A stretch of 64,000 bases of DNA from Numida meleagris (lineage: Eukaryota; Chordata; Aves; Galliformes; Numididae). Made by a program: the position numbers and the translations under genes. Of this stretch, positions 35,966 to 48,028 are shown piece by piece. Position 1 is the stretch's first letter; every line of letters begins with the position of its first letter. The notes below the pieces were generated by a model that did not search any database, had not been told where the DNA came from, and saw only the letters and a program-made list of their open reading frames with translations. Where the stretch lies: positions 38,480,115-38,544,114 of the forward strand of contig NC_034411.1 in the NCBI RefSeq assembly GCF_002078875.1, in the 5' to 3' direction.

Positions 35966-38149
35966 TGGCAGGAGGCACTGCAGGCTGTGCTGGCTGCCAT
36001 GCCCCTCTCATGGCCCCTGGCTCTCGCCTCTCCCTGCTGCCTCCCGGTTCCCGCAAAATGGAGCACTGGCGACATTTTTTAAAAGCTGCGCAGATGTGGC
36101 CTCTTCCTTGGGTTATCAGGAGGCTGAGGCAGCAACTGGCTTTCTGCTCTTTGGAGATGCAGGCTCCTTGCTCTGCGCCCCGGCGGCTGTAGCAACAAAT
36201 CCTAAATGTGCAGGTTCCCCTTGGCACCGTGTGCTCACAGGCCTCCTCCAGTGATATGGTTTGCTCTGAATTACACTTCTGGATGCCTGTAGCATTGGAA
36301 AGTGTCCTGTGGCTGCTGTAGGTTTGGGTACTTAAACAGCTCTCTGAGGTAATTAGTTGTGCTTTTAAATTACTTACAGTTTCTATCGTGCTGTAGGGGA
36401 TGTGTCGAGCTGTGACAAAGAAGGGAGTGTGAAGCCGGCGCAGTGGGATGTGTGGTGGCATCTGGTGTTTTCAAATGTGCCACACAAGGTCACCTCTGCG
36501 CTCTGCCTGCACCCTGCCTGCCCACTGCAGCACTTGATGGACTTTGCCATGAAATCGTTCATTTTCTTTCACTCTTCCTTTTCTCTCGTAGCCATCAGGA
36601 GATGCCCTTGGCAGTGCTGCGTGCCTTTAAGCCAAGCAAGCAATAACGCAAGAGAGGATTTGGAGCCATTGTATCTTTTATGGAGTGCATTAAAGACATG
36701 AGATCAAAGGCTGGCTACTGCTAGTGCTTGAAGAGTTCCCGTGGCACATTAGCAGGGAAATTTTCTTTACCGGCTCAAATGGCTATGCACATTTTCCATT
36801 CAGATTCTGTTTTTTTTCCCTAGTCTCACAGGAGGAGGATGGCTTCTCCCATCACACACTGCCTCGCAGTGCTCTTGTCCTGGTCTGACCTGCCTGTCAC
36901 GAAGCTCGCTATGGATTTTGTACCTGTGCTCTGACTGTTGGGCTGCATCAGAACTGCTCTGCCCAAGAGAAACCTTTTGCATCACAGCTGTGAGCAAGTC
37001 CAGCTTCTCTTGTGACATACAGAAAACTGTTATTCAGCTCAGGTAGCTCTCCCCTTACACAATGACAAAATGGTGATGCTTCTTTCTGGCCCTCTGGGAG
37101 GCCACCCATGGCCCCAGCATCCTAGCATGTTCCTGTGCATGTAAACATCCCTGAGGCTGCTTCCTGGGGATGGCAGTCACATCACATGGGCCAGTTCCAC
37201 TGTATGCCAGTGAGCCATGCTTTGGCTTTGGTATTTCACCTCCTCTGCTGGACATTCTTTCCAGTGCATCCTGGGAGCATGCTTGTCTTGACATAGCTGC
37301 ATCCCATGGGCACCCAAAATCATTAATCACCAGTGTGCCCTTTTCCCCTTCTACTAGTTCCAAATGACTTCCAAGTTCATGGCGTAAGTTCCTGCTGTTA
37401 ATCCATAAGCCATAACCTTTACGTTGGGTACTGTTCAACACAATTAGATTTCCATTACATGATGTTCTTTCCTGCGGTTAAACACGACTTGCTTTACTTA
37501 AGCAGCCAGCCTCAGGTGAGATTTAATTGTAACCTTGGGGTTCAAGCTCTGTGCTTGCATACCGCTCTCGTGAACCCTCCGGTCCTCCAACCCATCACCC
37601 ATACTCATCTCAATACATGAGCAATGATCCACAGCTCTCTGCAGCCTTGTTCTGCAGGGCTGAGCACAGAGCACACAGCCAGAAGGGTTGTTGAGCACTG
37701 GCACGGCCAGCCTGAGGCTGGACAGCAGCCCTCTCCAAAAGGACCCACTCTTTCCAGAGCAAAGAAACTCTTTCCATTCGCCGAAGAATGAATCCAGGAT
37801 GGCTGGGAGTCAGGTCACCCTGACTGCAGTGTAAACATGGTACCTGCTCTGGTCCAAGCTGCAGTGGAAAACAAAGGCACAATAGACCAGACAAGGTCAT
37901 TACACACAATTTGATCCAATTATATATCTAAACCCATGGCTCTTTGTGCTGCGAGTTTGATTTTGTGCTGAGAGGCAGAGAAAGCAGCCTTATATATAAT
38001 GGAGCAGCGCTGGGCACTGAAACGCATCTCCTCTCACATAAAGCAGTAGTAATGCCTCCTAAATCCACCTGTCCCTCAGCTGAGCATTCATTTACCCACA
38101 CTCCTGTGGCTGCTATTCCCTGCGTTAAAAAATGTTGGTATGCAGGAAA

Positions 38150-38415
38150 AGTTTCCTCTGGCAGTGAGGGCTGTGACCGCCTCCCTCCCCGGGCGCAGAG
38201 GCTGCTTTGATGCCACAAGAGCATGACAGTAAGAGAAATGCCTGGGGAAGTGAATCAATAGTAGCAGGCCGGCCAGCTGCAGGGTGAGGACGGGGTAAAT
38301 TGCTGGAAGAAACTTTCCCAGCCACCAGACAAGTTGGGAGAACAATACAAAGAACAGGATGTGAGGCACTTCCCGGCACTGGAGACTCTGCGCCAAGGAG
38401 CGCGGCCGCTTCCAG
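38150..38415. promoter_or_regulatory. CpG-rich patch with clustered rare 8-bp GC palindromes
   Basis: Within about 140 bp are GGCCGGCC (38267-38274) and GCGGCCGC (38402-38409), plus 'ccccgggcgcag' upstream. CpG density is well above the neighbourhood. This could mark a regulatory element. No gene start is recognisable. Confidence 0.22.
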
Positions 38416-39929
38416 GGCTATCTTTATACTCCTGTAATCTGGAGATGTTTTCTACCGTTTTCTCTCAATTTCTGTGCTCATCGGGAAGCTGTTGTTTCTT
38501 TTAGCTCTCCTTCAGAGAGTCAGTCCTTGCTGCAAAAATACAAGGCCATGTTCCTCCTCCCTTCCGATCGATGCCACCCCTGACAGGTCTCTGAGCGAGA
38601 CTGGGAATAGTCCAGTTCCCTCTCTGGCATCTGGTTGATAGAGCAATGCCCACGCTTTTTGCTTTTCCCATTCCTCTCCCTCCTCCCACCCCTGAGGGAT
38701 GGAGACATTTGTTGCTTGTTCTGATGTCTGTTATCAGCCACTCTCATCTCCATGCGTAGATCCCATAGAGGTGTTTCTCCCTAGAGTATCTGAGCCATTG
38801 CAAGTGAAAGAAAAAAACCACGACCCTGTGATTTTCCTCCCTGCTATCAGGAAACAGGTTTGTTTGTTTTTTAATGAATGCAAAAGAATGCAGATAGCGG
38901 AGAGGAAAAACCTGGGCTCTGAGCTCTGCGTTTCTTTATTTAGGCTTCTCCATGTGCATCAGCTGAGCCCAGCAGGCGGCAAAGCAAGAGGTGGATGTTA
39001 TTTTGGGAGAAGCCTGGCCCTTTGGGCTTGAGACAGAGCAGCATCCCAGGCTGCAGTCCCCTGGCTCCCATTGCACATGGGAATTTGGGCGGAGAAAGGA
39101 ATCCCAGCAACGCGGCTTTTCTCTTCTGTCCTCTAGGCTTTGTAGAGTGGGTGTACCCAGGGCAGCTCAGTTCTACTGGGACAGGTCACAGGGTGCTGCG
39201 TGGTCTGGTGCTCTGGTGCTGGACATTAAACAGAAGACCAAAGAATATTTCTGTGGCATAATGTGGGAGACTGACGGTATATGACAGTGCTGGAGGCTCT
39301 GCTGCTCGTGGGAGCAGGGTGTATGCCACGTGGGCGAAGCAGCGGTGCCCCGTGGCTGTGCTAGGTGGCATGGGCTGAACAGCAGCAAAAAACTCCTTCC
39401 AGCCACAGGCATGCTGCAGTGCTAACTGGAAACCACAGCTGAAATCACAGTCACATTGATGTCAACACCAAAAAGGAAAAACAAACAGCAAAGCAATGTG
39501 ACAGACTCAGCACAATATTTCTCTTAACTTACTGATCAACACTTCATGCTGGTTTTAGGTGTTTCTACCTTACCGAAAGTCCAATTCTAGCCTCCAAACA
39601 TCATGTCAGCATGAAAAGTAGGAGTGCTTCACATACAGCAAGCTGCTTAGAGTTTTCATTTTATTCAAATGTACATCTTTTGGCCACAGCTCTTTGCTGA
39701 ATTCAGCACAGATGCAGGCTTGGTCAGCCTGAATGTGCATCTTTCAGGGCATAAAACATTCATCACACTTTTTTTACCTGGCTCTAGCCATGATGTTGTG
39801 TGAAGCACTGTTTCACTATACCTGGGTAGCTAGGGCACATCTGTTCTTTGGGATCTAGGCAGCTCTGAGGTAGGTCACCTTTACCTCTAAAACCAATACT
39901 CATTTGCACTTTGTAAAGCATATTTCTTC

Positions 39930-40165
39930 TTTGGTCACACAGGATTTTTGCTTCTTTCAAAGTATTTCTTTTGCAGCAGATTTTTATGCAGATTTTTATG
40001 CAATAACTTATTAGTAGGTTGTTTTCTATTGATGCAGAGAAATCTTTCATGCAATTTGCATCCCATTAACAGCTTCATAAGAGATGATCCTGATTCTAAT
40101 AGCTCTGCACAATAAGCCAATAAAGCCAAATATGGAAGGGATTATGAAGTGCATTGCTGTTATAC
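39930..40165 (-). mobile_element. Ty3/Gypsy-type retrotransposon, decayed integrase C-terminal region
   Basis: On the minus strand, starting near 40155, the frame reads LPYLALLAYCAELLESG, then SSLMKLLMGCKLHERF, then NLLQKKYFERSKNP. This matches the conserved segment after the integrase catalytic core in Ty3/Gypsy elements ('DPYLALLAYRxTPLxxGxSPAxLLMGRKLRT'). The frame has a stop just upstream (TAA about three codons before LPYLALL) and TGA after NPV, so it is a relic. A 12-bp tandem duplication (39976-39999) repeats LHKN. Integrase inserts the element's cDNA; no catalytic D,D-35-E core was found upstream. Same strand and order as the zinc knuckle at 43.2 kb. Confidence 0.7.
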
Positions 40166-43074
40166 CCGCAAAATGGCTCATCCTTTCAAAATAGAGGCAT
40201 CGACTCCTCTGACACTGAAGGTTAGTCTGAGGAGTTACAACTATCTGCTATTTTTCAGCAGTGCTTCGACTGCCTTTTATCTCCTGTTCTTTTCCCTGTC
40301 CATTTTCTTGCACTATCATCAGTATCTGCAAAACCAAAGCAGAACCCCAGTCTTCAGGGACTGGTGTCTCACAGGTGGGTGTCGATACAGCCTTCCAGAT
40401 GCAAAACACTGCCGGATTCCAGCACTGTAACAAAACCAGTGTTACATCACTTCAGCAGTGGAGGAACAACAGAACCTGCCTTGGGGCAGGTATATGCACT
40501 AGCCATTGTTCCTGTCACAAACACCTTCCTGTAGGCATTTTTACACTATATACTACAAGTTTCCACCACCTGCAGGACAGGCCGGGGGTCTGTGCTGAGC
40601 CTTACAGAGCTGCTTTGATGCTGTGTAGGCTGGTGGGGAAAACTGCCAGCCATGGGAATGGGTAACTCTCTCCCTAGTGTCAGTCTCAATTCGTTGCCTT
40701 CAGGGTTTTCCTACAGTTTCATAAACAAAGATTTGAATTGAAGGGGAGACATTAGAAACTGGCCTCCTGCTCTGTAGAGAGATGGAGGGGAGTGCCTGTG
40801 TGGGGAAACCCACTACTGCTTGAGACCCTGTGTACTACATCAGTCATGCACAGTCTCTGTGTGGAAGACAGACATAGAGGCTTCATGGCAGTCATGGTGT
40901 CCAGAGTAGTACTCACTTGTTGGGGTCAGTGGCATCTGCTTATTGGGCATCCCCTGTCTTTCTTGGCTGGAGAGCCAGTATGAGCCACCATTGCCTCCAC
41001 AGGCCATTGCAGCTCCCCACACTCAACTGAGCTGTGCCAAAGCAGCCACGTGGGACATAAAGAATGTGGCAGACTGGGAAGGCAGAGCAAGGCAACGGCT
41101 GGAGATGCTACTAAGCAGTGGGAAGATTTCTGCTCCAGTCCCTCAGCAAGCACATGCATATGCTATGCTGATACTTCTGTTTCTTACCAGTGTTGGAAAA
41201 CTGCATCTGTGGTGAATGATATGGTGGGGGAGTGGGAGTAGGGCAGTCTGGTGCAGTGGGAAGCTGGCTTGGAGGAGAGAAGGAGGCTGGTGGGAGACGG
41301 AACAGCGGAGACCCAGAACATAGAGGGACCTGCCTAGGCCTCACTTTTCCTTCCAGCCACCAGATCCTTCCTTGCCTGCTCCTGCTTCTTCTGGGAACAG
41401 CATCAGAGGTCACTCAGCCATCTGGCTCCCTTGTGCCCTCTCCTTTCCTGCAGGTTGCAGCCTGATGTTCTCACACATGAAGTAACCATCCAGGCTCCTG
41501 GGAAATACATGAGAGAGTTCTTTCTTGAACTTGTGACAGTGCCCAGACCACACTCCTTCCCAGTGTACATGTAAAGTTGTGTGTGTTCTTAACTAGCTCG
41601 GTTGCCTAATAGAGTTTCCTTCATCTGCAACAAACAGCACTCAAAAACATTTTTTTACCTTCTTTGGTCACATTCATACGTACTCCCTTTCTGTTTCAAT
41701 CACTTGGTTATTATGTGGCTTCAGTGCATTTGAACCACTTGAGCATTCTGGTCTGGTGTTTGACTTCATGGTCATCAATGTTGTCTTTATACTGCCTTTT
41801 GATTTGGAGGTGGCCTGCAAGTGGAGCCCACCACACCAGCTGCTGTCATGGTGCTGACAAGGTGGACGCAGTACAAAAGACGTGTGTCACCCTTCCCAGC
41901 TCAAGGGTCCTCCTCCACCACCCGTGTCCACCTGTGGATGCTGCCCTCATCATGATGGGCCAAGGTGCTTTGTTCTCATGTCTGTGGCAGGCTCCTGTTC
42001 ACAGGCTGCCATGGTTGGAGCAGCCCTGGTGTTGCCAGGCCACGGCTGGACTGCTCAGGCTTGGCACTGGTAGGAGCTGGATCCCAGCTTCAGCTCTGTA
42101 TGAGTGCTGGTCAGCCCTGCTGGGATAGCCTCTGTTTTTTATGGCCTCATACCTCTGCAGGATATGGCCTCCTGGCAGATGCATACTCCTCGTTGGTGCT
42201 CTGCTGGCCATACTTGAGCAGGCCTGGCTCCGGAAGAGGTGGTTGCAGTCACCTCCTGGGACGTGGGGTGCCTGTCTTGCAAGCCATATCTCCTGCCTTC
42301 AAAATGCTCTCCATTTCCACAGAATTTTGTACTAATCCAAGTTTTTGTGCCTCTTAAATTGCTAGCATCTGTAGAGTGTAGCTTTACCAAACATTAGAAG
42401 ACAACTCAGCCTGTTTTAATATGACCCTCCCTTGCTATCTTTTCCCTTCCTTTTCGGATCTGAGTTTTCCTTTCCTCCGGCTTGTACATGTTTAACCCTT
42501 TGTCTTATTCTTCTACAACCCTTTTATGTCTATACCTAGTAAATACCAGGACCTTGTTAGTCATAGATAACAAAAATGGCTTCTTCTCCAAAGAGCCTGA
42601 ATATAAATTGCCTTTATCTTTGATGTTTCTGCTTTCAGCTGCTTCTGTCTCCCCATTTTCCTCACTCCTTTTTCTAGATATCTTTTTCCTTGCTTCCTCC
42701 ATCTTCTTTTCATCCCCTGATTTTTTTCTCTCATTTTCTGGAACTTGTTATTCCTTGTCTTTCCCCACATCCCTCAGACTTGGCTTCTATTTTCATCATT
42801 TTCCACTTCTTGTCTCCCCAGTGGACTCCAAAACCATCTCTTATCCAGTGCCTTCTGCCTCACACATTTGCACCCCCTAGCTGGATCTGCTGTCATCTGG
42901 ATGCCCCAGCAGCATGCAGAAGGGAGGATGAAGCTTAGCAATCCCTTCTCCATCAGTCTCATGGCAGAAGCAAGGCACATTTTCCTCTTCTCCCCAGAGG
43001 CAGAGGTATATTGGGTCTCACCCTTGCAGGGCTTGCCACCTCAAACGCCGCATTCATGTGCACAGAACTAGCAC
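40166..43074 (-). other. Probable eroded interior of the Gypsy pol region
   Basis: The interval lies between a Gypsy zinc knuckle and a Gypsy integrase end on the same strand. About 3.1 kb separates the knuckle from the integrase segment, which fits protease, reverse transcriptase, RNase H and integrase core. I looked for reverse-transcriptase words (PFGL-NAP, YxDD) and a D-S/T-G protease site and found none convincing. The element here is therefore either too diverged to read by eye or replaced. This is inference from position, not a direct match. Confidence 0.25.
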
Positions 43075-43280
43075 TCATCTTAGAAGCCCTTCCAGCACTG
43101 GGCCAGCATCCATAGATTTTGCCTTAATCAACACATGTCTGTTAGTGTTGCCCTTAGTAAAGGATACTTTAGCAAAATGATTATTTTCATTACAGTTGGC
43201 GTACAGTTTTCCAGACACTTGGTACTGTGTGGATTTATGTTTCAGACCACAACAGTTGTAAGTCAAATGTTGTGCTCCTC
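43075..43280 (-). mobile_element. Ty3/Gypsy-type retrotransposon, decayed double zinc knuckle
   Basis: The minus-strand frame 43280-43075 contains YNCCGLKHKSTQY followed by QVSGKLYANCNENNHFAKVS. Its spacing fits the tandem knuckles of Gypsy gag-pol proteins exactly: C-x2-C-G-x2-H-x4-C, then (PAxGK)x-C-x2-C-x3-N-H-F-A-K-V-C. Four of the six cysteines are lost: three are Tyr (TAC, one base from TGC) and one Ser (TCC). Both His and the second Cys of each knuckle remain. Such knuckles bind the element's RNA during packaging. A TGA lies at about 43279-43281, so the piece is a relic and no long gag frame precedes it. A domesticated, non-zinc-binding derivative is possible but unsupported. Confidence 0.65.
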
Positions 43281-43284
43281 AGTA

Positions 43285-46200
43285 TAATTTCCTTTTACTG
43301 TGATTTTATTTCTTCTGGGGCTTCTGGTAATCCTCTCTTAATATTTTCCACTGTAGCACTGCAAGGCCCGTGCTGGCGCTGAAGGGTTTTACATCTCAAA
43401 CGCCCCATCCTGCTGGCTGTAATTAGTGCTGACATGCACACACAGAGACTGATGCCAGGAAGCAGAAACATTGTCCCTTAGCCTTACTCATATGGAGAGG
43501 TTGGAGCTTTGGGGTGGATTTCTTGTGTGCAGATGCCTTCAGGCACTGGGGAGCAGGGAGCTGCGGCACTGTTCTTGGTTAAACGACAAGCTCATCTACC
43601 CAAGCATGTAGCTGTGGCATTGACAGGTTACATTTCTGTTTGCACTGTCACTTCCTATCATGCCTGCAGCGGAGGTAGCTGTTTGCACTGTCATAACATC
43701 CCTTCTGCTGGTGCTTCCTGGCCCGCGACACTGCAGAAATTACTGCAGGGCGCATTGCCCCATTCTCCAGACTCTCGCTTGAGGCTGGCACACAGGCAGC
43801 CACAAGGCTCCAAGCAGCACAAGCAGCTGTGGAGGCTGCCAGCCTCTGAGCTGCCTCCCGATCACCTGCCCTGGCTTTCCTGCCTGAGCTCTTGGCCACA
43901 GGTGGCCTCTTGCCCAGGGGGCCTGCAGCCCTGGAAGTGGGCATCACTGCAGAGCCTCCGATGGTCATTTGGGGTGGGCTGATGAACAGGTCTCTCTGGA
44001 AGAGGTCCTGAACCAGCTCCTTCTGAGAAGTGCTGAAAATATATGAAAGCGGTAGTTGTCAATGAAATGCCTTCTGTTAGATTTCAGATCATTTCAGGAA
44101 TGAGTACAGAGAGATGGCTGCACGGTGCCCCTGACGTTGATGGAATTCTTTTCTCCTCTTGCTGTAAAAGCAAAGCTGCTTGATGCCAGCAAGAAACATG
44201 TGGCTGTCCAACGTATTGCCTGAAATTCACAAAGGGAATCATTGGTACTGCTGATTTCAGGTGTCTTTTATTAATACTGAAAAGAAAAAATGAGTGTTTC
44301 CTTTGTACAATTTGTAATGCTCTGCTAATCTGTGTAATCTGCAGCTAGAGTCCATTTGTGCTGCGTCTGCAACAATTTCCCTGCTTTGTCATTTCCATTG
44401 CAATATGTAGGTTTTGTCTATTTTGCTTGTAATGTCATCTCAGGCAGTTCTGGTTTGAAATATTTGTACTGCAAGCTTTCCCCAAACATGTGATAGTTTC
44501 TATTGGCTGCTCTTCTTGTTTGGTTTCTTTTCATGTCCCTTTTGGGAGGGGAAGTGGATGAGCTGGGAGGAAAGATGAAATGTCCTTTGTGTGTGGTTAG
44601 AGACAAGTACCATCCCCACAAAATGATGAGATCTACCCTCACCTTCACATGAGCGTGCTCCAAGCTACATCTCGCATCTACATCCACCTCTACAGACATA
44701 GAGCTGCACAGTAGACTGTTGCAGTACTATACAGCACAGTTGCTGTATAATGAATTGGATCCTAATCCCCCCTGGAAGATCAACCTTACAAGATGCTCCT
44801 TGTCCATGTCCCTGCATATCTGCTGGTCCAGGCCCACTACCAGCCCAGTCCCCTGCTGACGTGAGGAAACCCAGCTCCAGGGAGATGCCGTCAGCCACAC
44901 TAACACATGGCACATGTGTGACATCTCGTCTAACGAAAATATGGCTAGGCAGTGTTTTCTGTGTCTGACATACATAACTATGTCGCTGTGACAGTGCATC
45001 AGTGAACTTCATGTCAGAGCAGTACACAGAGTTAGCAAGGAGACAAGTGCTAAAACAAATGAACATAGCCAAGCCACTATGTTTTATGGCAGCGTATGTG
45101 CATATCCAAGGCATTTCTTTAAAAACATGCTGTGCTCTTACTTCTGCCATGAGCCCCCACTCTTAGTTGACCTTCAGGCATTTGAGGTCAGAAGGCACCA
45201 TCTGAGCCATGAGTTCTGCTGCACAAGTAGGAGACTGGGTCATGAGAAAAGAGAAGTGAATGAATCTCATGAAGAGAGAAAGGAAATACCTCTGGACTCG
45301 AGATAGGATTCAGATGAGATTGCTGAGGACTACCAGAGTTCCCTCTTTGCATTTCACTTCAACTGAGGTGGAGTTTCCCTTTCTTGTACTGAGTGCTAGG
45401 TCTGTGGGCAGCCAGGGAAACATCTGCTGCAGACTTGATGTGATGAAGTGCAGAAGTCTAATGTAGCAAAGAGAAGAGATGAGGCTAGAGGGGAAGAGGT
45501 TAATGAGTAGAGAGGGACACAAGCCTGCATGATATAAAAGCCTGGAGGACTTCAAGGGGCAGGTGAAACATGAACAGAAAGATGACAGAGCTGCATTTCT
45601 AGGTACCCGAGGGAAGGCAGGAAGCTGTGTTAGTTGTGGCTGTCACTGCTAAAAGATGCACTGAGGCACAGGCAAGGATGTCTACAGCAGCCAACAGGAA
45701 GCATTTGACAGACCAGGAGATTAGAGAGGAGGTTACAATCGAGGTAAGAGAGGAGAAAGTGTGAGTTTGGGGATATTTATGCATAGCTACAGCATCGCTC
45801 TATAAGCTGCAAGAGGAAACCCTTAACAGCAGATTCCCAAAAGCTTGCGATGAGATGTCACTTCAGTTAGTGGAACAACACGAAGTAGGCTCCAAGGAAA
45901 TTATAACACCACCTCATTTTATTAAGCTGAATCAATTCATGCTGGTTTTATATCTTCCCATTGCCCTCTTTTTCTAATCAAAGCTATTTCATTAACTAAA
46001 GATACGATTACTGTGCTTGGTTCAGTTGTCCTCAGCATGGAATGGCTTCCCGTGTTTGAGTTGTTTGGTTAAAGGCTGTGAGTTGAATCCTCAAGCTTAT
46101 CTAGTCCTGGAAATTTTAAGAGGTGGGGCTGGCAGGATTGCTGCCTATCTGCTCCTCCCCAGGCCCCAGGCAGGACCAACTGACTAATGATTTTTGCACT

Positions 46201-46339
46201 CTCAGAACACTGGGAACTCTACAGCTCTCTGGGCAACCCACTGCAGTGCTTGCCTGTCCTTGCTCTTGAAAGGTATTTTTAGGGTAGCTCCTCTGCTCTA
46301 ACTTAAGGCTGTTACTCTAGTACCCCAAATGGAGTTGGG
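43285..46339. other. Unannotated sequence with one putative conserved block
   Basis: No gene is supported. The 157- and 161-codon frames at 43509-43982 (+) and 44665-45150 (-) lack domains. AT-rich sequence at 44255-44460 is listed separately. Any gag region of the Gypsy element upstream of 43.28 kb is not recognisable. Confidence 0.4.
44255..44460. promoter_or_regulatory. AT-rich putative conserved non-coding element
   Basis: 'cttttattaatactgaaaag', 'gtacaatttgtaatgctctgctaatctgtgtaatc' and 'ccattgcaatatgtagg' form a block with repeated TAAT and C/EBP-like cores. It has no repeat signature. Enhancer-like texture only. Confidence 0.2.
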
Positions 46340-47335
46340 AATGAAGTTACTCCCTTCCTAATTTGTAAGATGACCACCACTATGTCTTCCTCGCCTCTAC
46401 ACTTTCATAAAAAAAATCTTATCAATGATTTTTTCAGGTCTTGACTGTTCAGCCTTTCCCTTGGCACCTTTTCTGGACCTCTGACTGCAATTGCTCTCCT
46501 TCCCACTTTCTGCGATAAGCTTACTATCTCCCTGAACTGCAGTGGCCAAAACTGCACAGTTCAAATGAAGTCCTCACAGCACAGACAACTGGGGAAGAAT
46601 TATTTCCTGTTTCTTACAGATTGAACTTCTGTTTGTACACCTCATTATAGCACTTTCATTTTTTACTGCAGCATGACCGTGCTCATTCATGTTGAGCTGT
46701 CATCCCTAGATCTTCTGCAGAACTGCTGCTGTGCTGGTTGTTTCCCAGCCGTCTTTTAGTACTTGACGACGCCTACGCAACTGCAGAGCTCTGCTTTGTC
46801 CCTGCTCAATGGCGTTTGTTTTCCCCAGCATTCCTCCAATTTGTCAAGATTGTTTTGCATTCTCATCCTGTTCTCCAAAGCACTTGTTCTCCATGGTGTC
46901 CTGTGCTAATTTAATAAGTGTTCCCTTCTCTCATTTCTTCAAAGATATTAATGAAAATACCGTACACTGCCAGACACAAAACAGATGGCTTCAGACTTCA
47001 TTTGATACGTACCGCCAGTTTGACAGTGAAGCATTTATAACTGCTTTTAGTCTGGTTTTCCAACCAGCTGTACGCTTCTCTAATAGCAGTTTCTTCTAAA
47101 CCATGTTTCTTTACTTAGTTTATGAAAGTGTCAGGTGAGACAATGGCAAAAGCTTTACTAAAATCAAGATCTAAGACCTACTATGGAAGGAAATAAGATT
47201 GATTGGATGTGATTTGTTTTTGTCAGTGCTTGCTATTCCTCACCTGCATGTTGTCATGTCGGTGCTGGAAAACAGCTTAACCGATTCTCACATCCAGCAT
47301 TTTCCAGGAATTGAAATTAAGCTGCTTGCTCTCTG
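46340..47335 (-). mobile_element. Ancient L3-like CR1, 3' half
   Basis: From low to high coordinates the plus strand follows the reverse-complemented old CR1: 'ctgaactgcagtggccaaaactgcacagttcaaatgaagtcctcac', 'catgttgagctgtcatccctagatcttctgcagaactgctgct', 'agatattaatgaaaatacc', 'agacaatggcaaaagctttactaaaatcaagatcta' and 'tttccaggaattgaaattaagctgc'. The last, on the minus strand, reads SSLISIPGK, the conserved reverse-transcriptase block before EQII. Stops and frameshifts make it inactive. It resembles the copy at 16.7-17.9 kb. Confidence 0.75.
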
Positions 47336-48012
47336 ACACCTTGGGCACCTTTTAGTGGAGACAAAAGGAAGAAAGTAATAACCACTCGTGTCTTTGGCAT
47401 CGTCACTGAGTAACTCTGCCTCATGAAACCCAGGTCTTTCTTTGGCCCTCCTTTTGCTACTAGTACATAAACTTCACGCCCACTGCTTGTTGCATCACAT
47501 GTATCTTTCATTTCGTTCCTCCACTTAGTAACATGACCTAGTTTGACTTTCTGTGTGCTTCCTCTGCACATCTGAAACTAATGAAGAGCTCATGATTTAA
47601 TCGCTTCGTACCTTGTGGGCCTCCTGTGGGGCTTGTGTTAAGTTGCCCTGCTACCAAGCAGTTCACAAGCAGTTCTTCACTATTTCTTCCGTGATTGTGC
47701 CTTCCACACAATTTCCTCAGAGCACTGTTAACTCTTCAAATGTCCTTTCTGCCTCAGATTTGCCTCTTGAAGATCACTCTCACCCCAGCTGCTTTTCACC
47801 TTTGCCTGCAGACCCAAGTTTCCTGTGTAAGTCAGAATCAAATACTGCAGTCATCTAGTCAGGAAGAAGCTAAATTAAAGAGACGATAGCTGCAGTCAGT
47901 TCAGGGAAGAGCACAGAAAGAGCACCAGCACAGAGCTGAACAGATATGCCCCTCCATATTTAGCACTTAGCTGTGTCAGGAAAAATTAATATTAATGTTC
48001 ACAATTATCTGT

Positions 48013-48028
48013 CCCCCCCCCCCCCCCC
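48013..48028. repeat. Poly(C) tract, 16 bp
   Basis: Sixteen consecutive C. Pure C/G runs of this length are uncommon in vertebrate DNA and are prone to length error in sequencing and to i-motif/G-quadruplex formation. Confidence 0.9.

Larger units (their letters stand above)
35071..39929. other. Unannotated sequence with CpG-rich patches
   Basis: No gene is supported. The longest frame, 172 codons on the minus strand at 35943-36461, has no domain. CpG-rich patches at 35750-35965 and 38150-38415 are listed separately. 'ttatatataat' at 37990-38000 resembles a TATA box but no transcript evidence accompanies it. Confidence 0.4.

Noticed and set aside
35943..36461. 172-codon minus-strand frame
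   Set aside because: No recognisable motif; lies next to a CpG-rich patch where stops are fewer by composition.
37990..38000. TATA-like word ttatatataat
   Set aside because: No downstream transcript start, exon or initiator context could be supported; AT-rich words of this kind occur by chance.
40260..40450. Possible Gypsy integrase core or reverse-transcriptase YxDD motif just upstream of the integrase tail
   Set aside because: The minus-strand reading ADTDDSARK only superficially resembles a catalytic motif and lacks the flanking conserved words.
46809..47099. 96-codon plus frame
   Set aside because: Lies antisense within the old CR1 copy at 46340-47335, so it is a shadow of the element.
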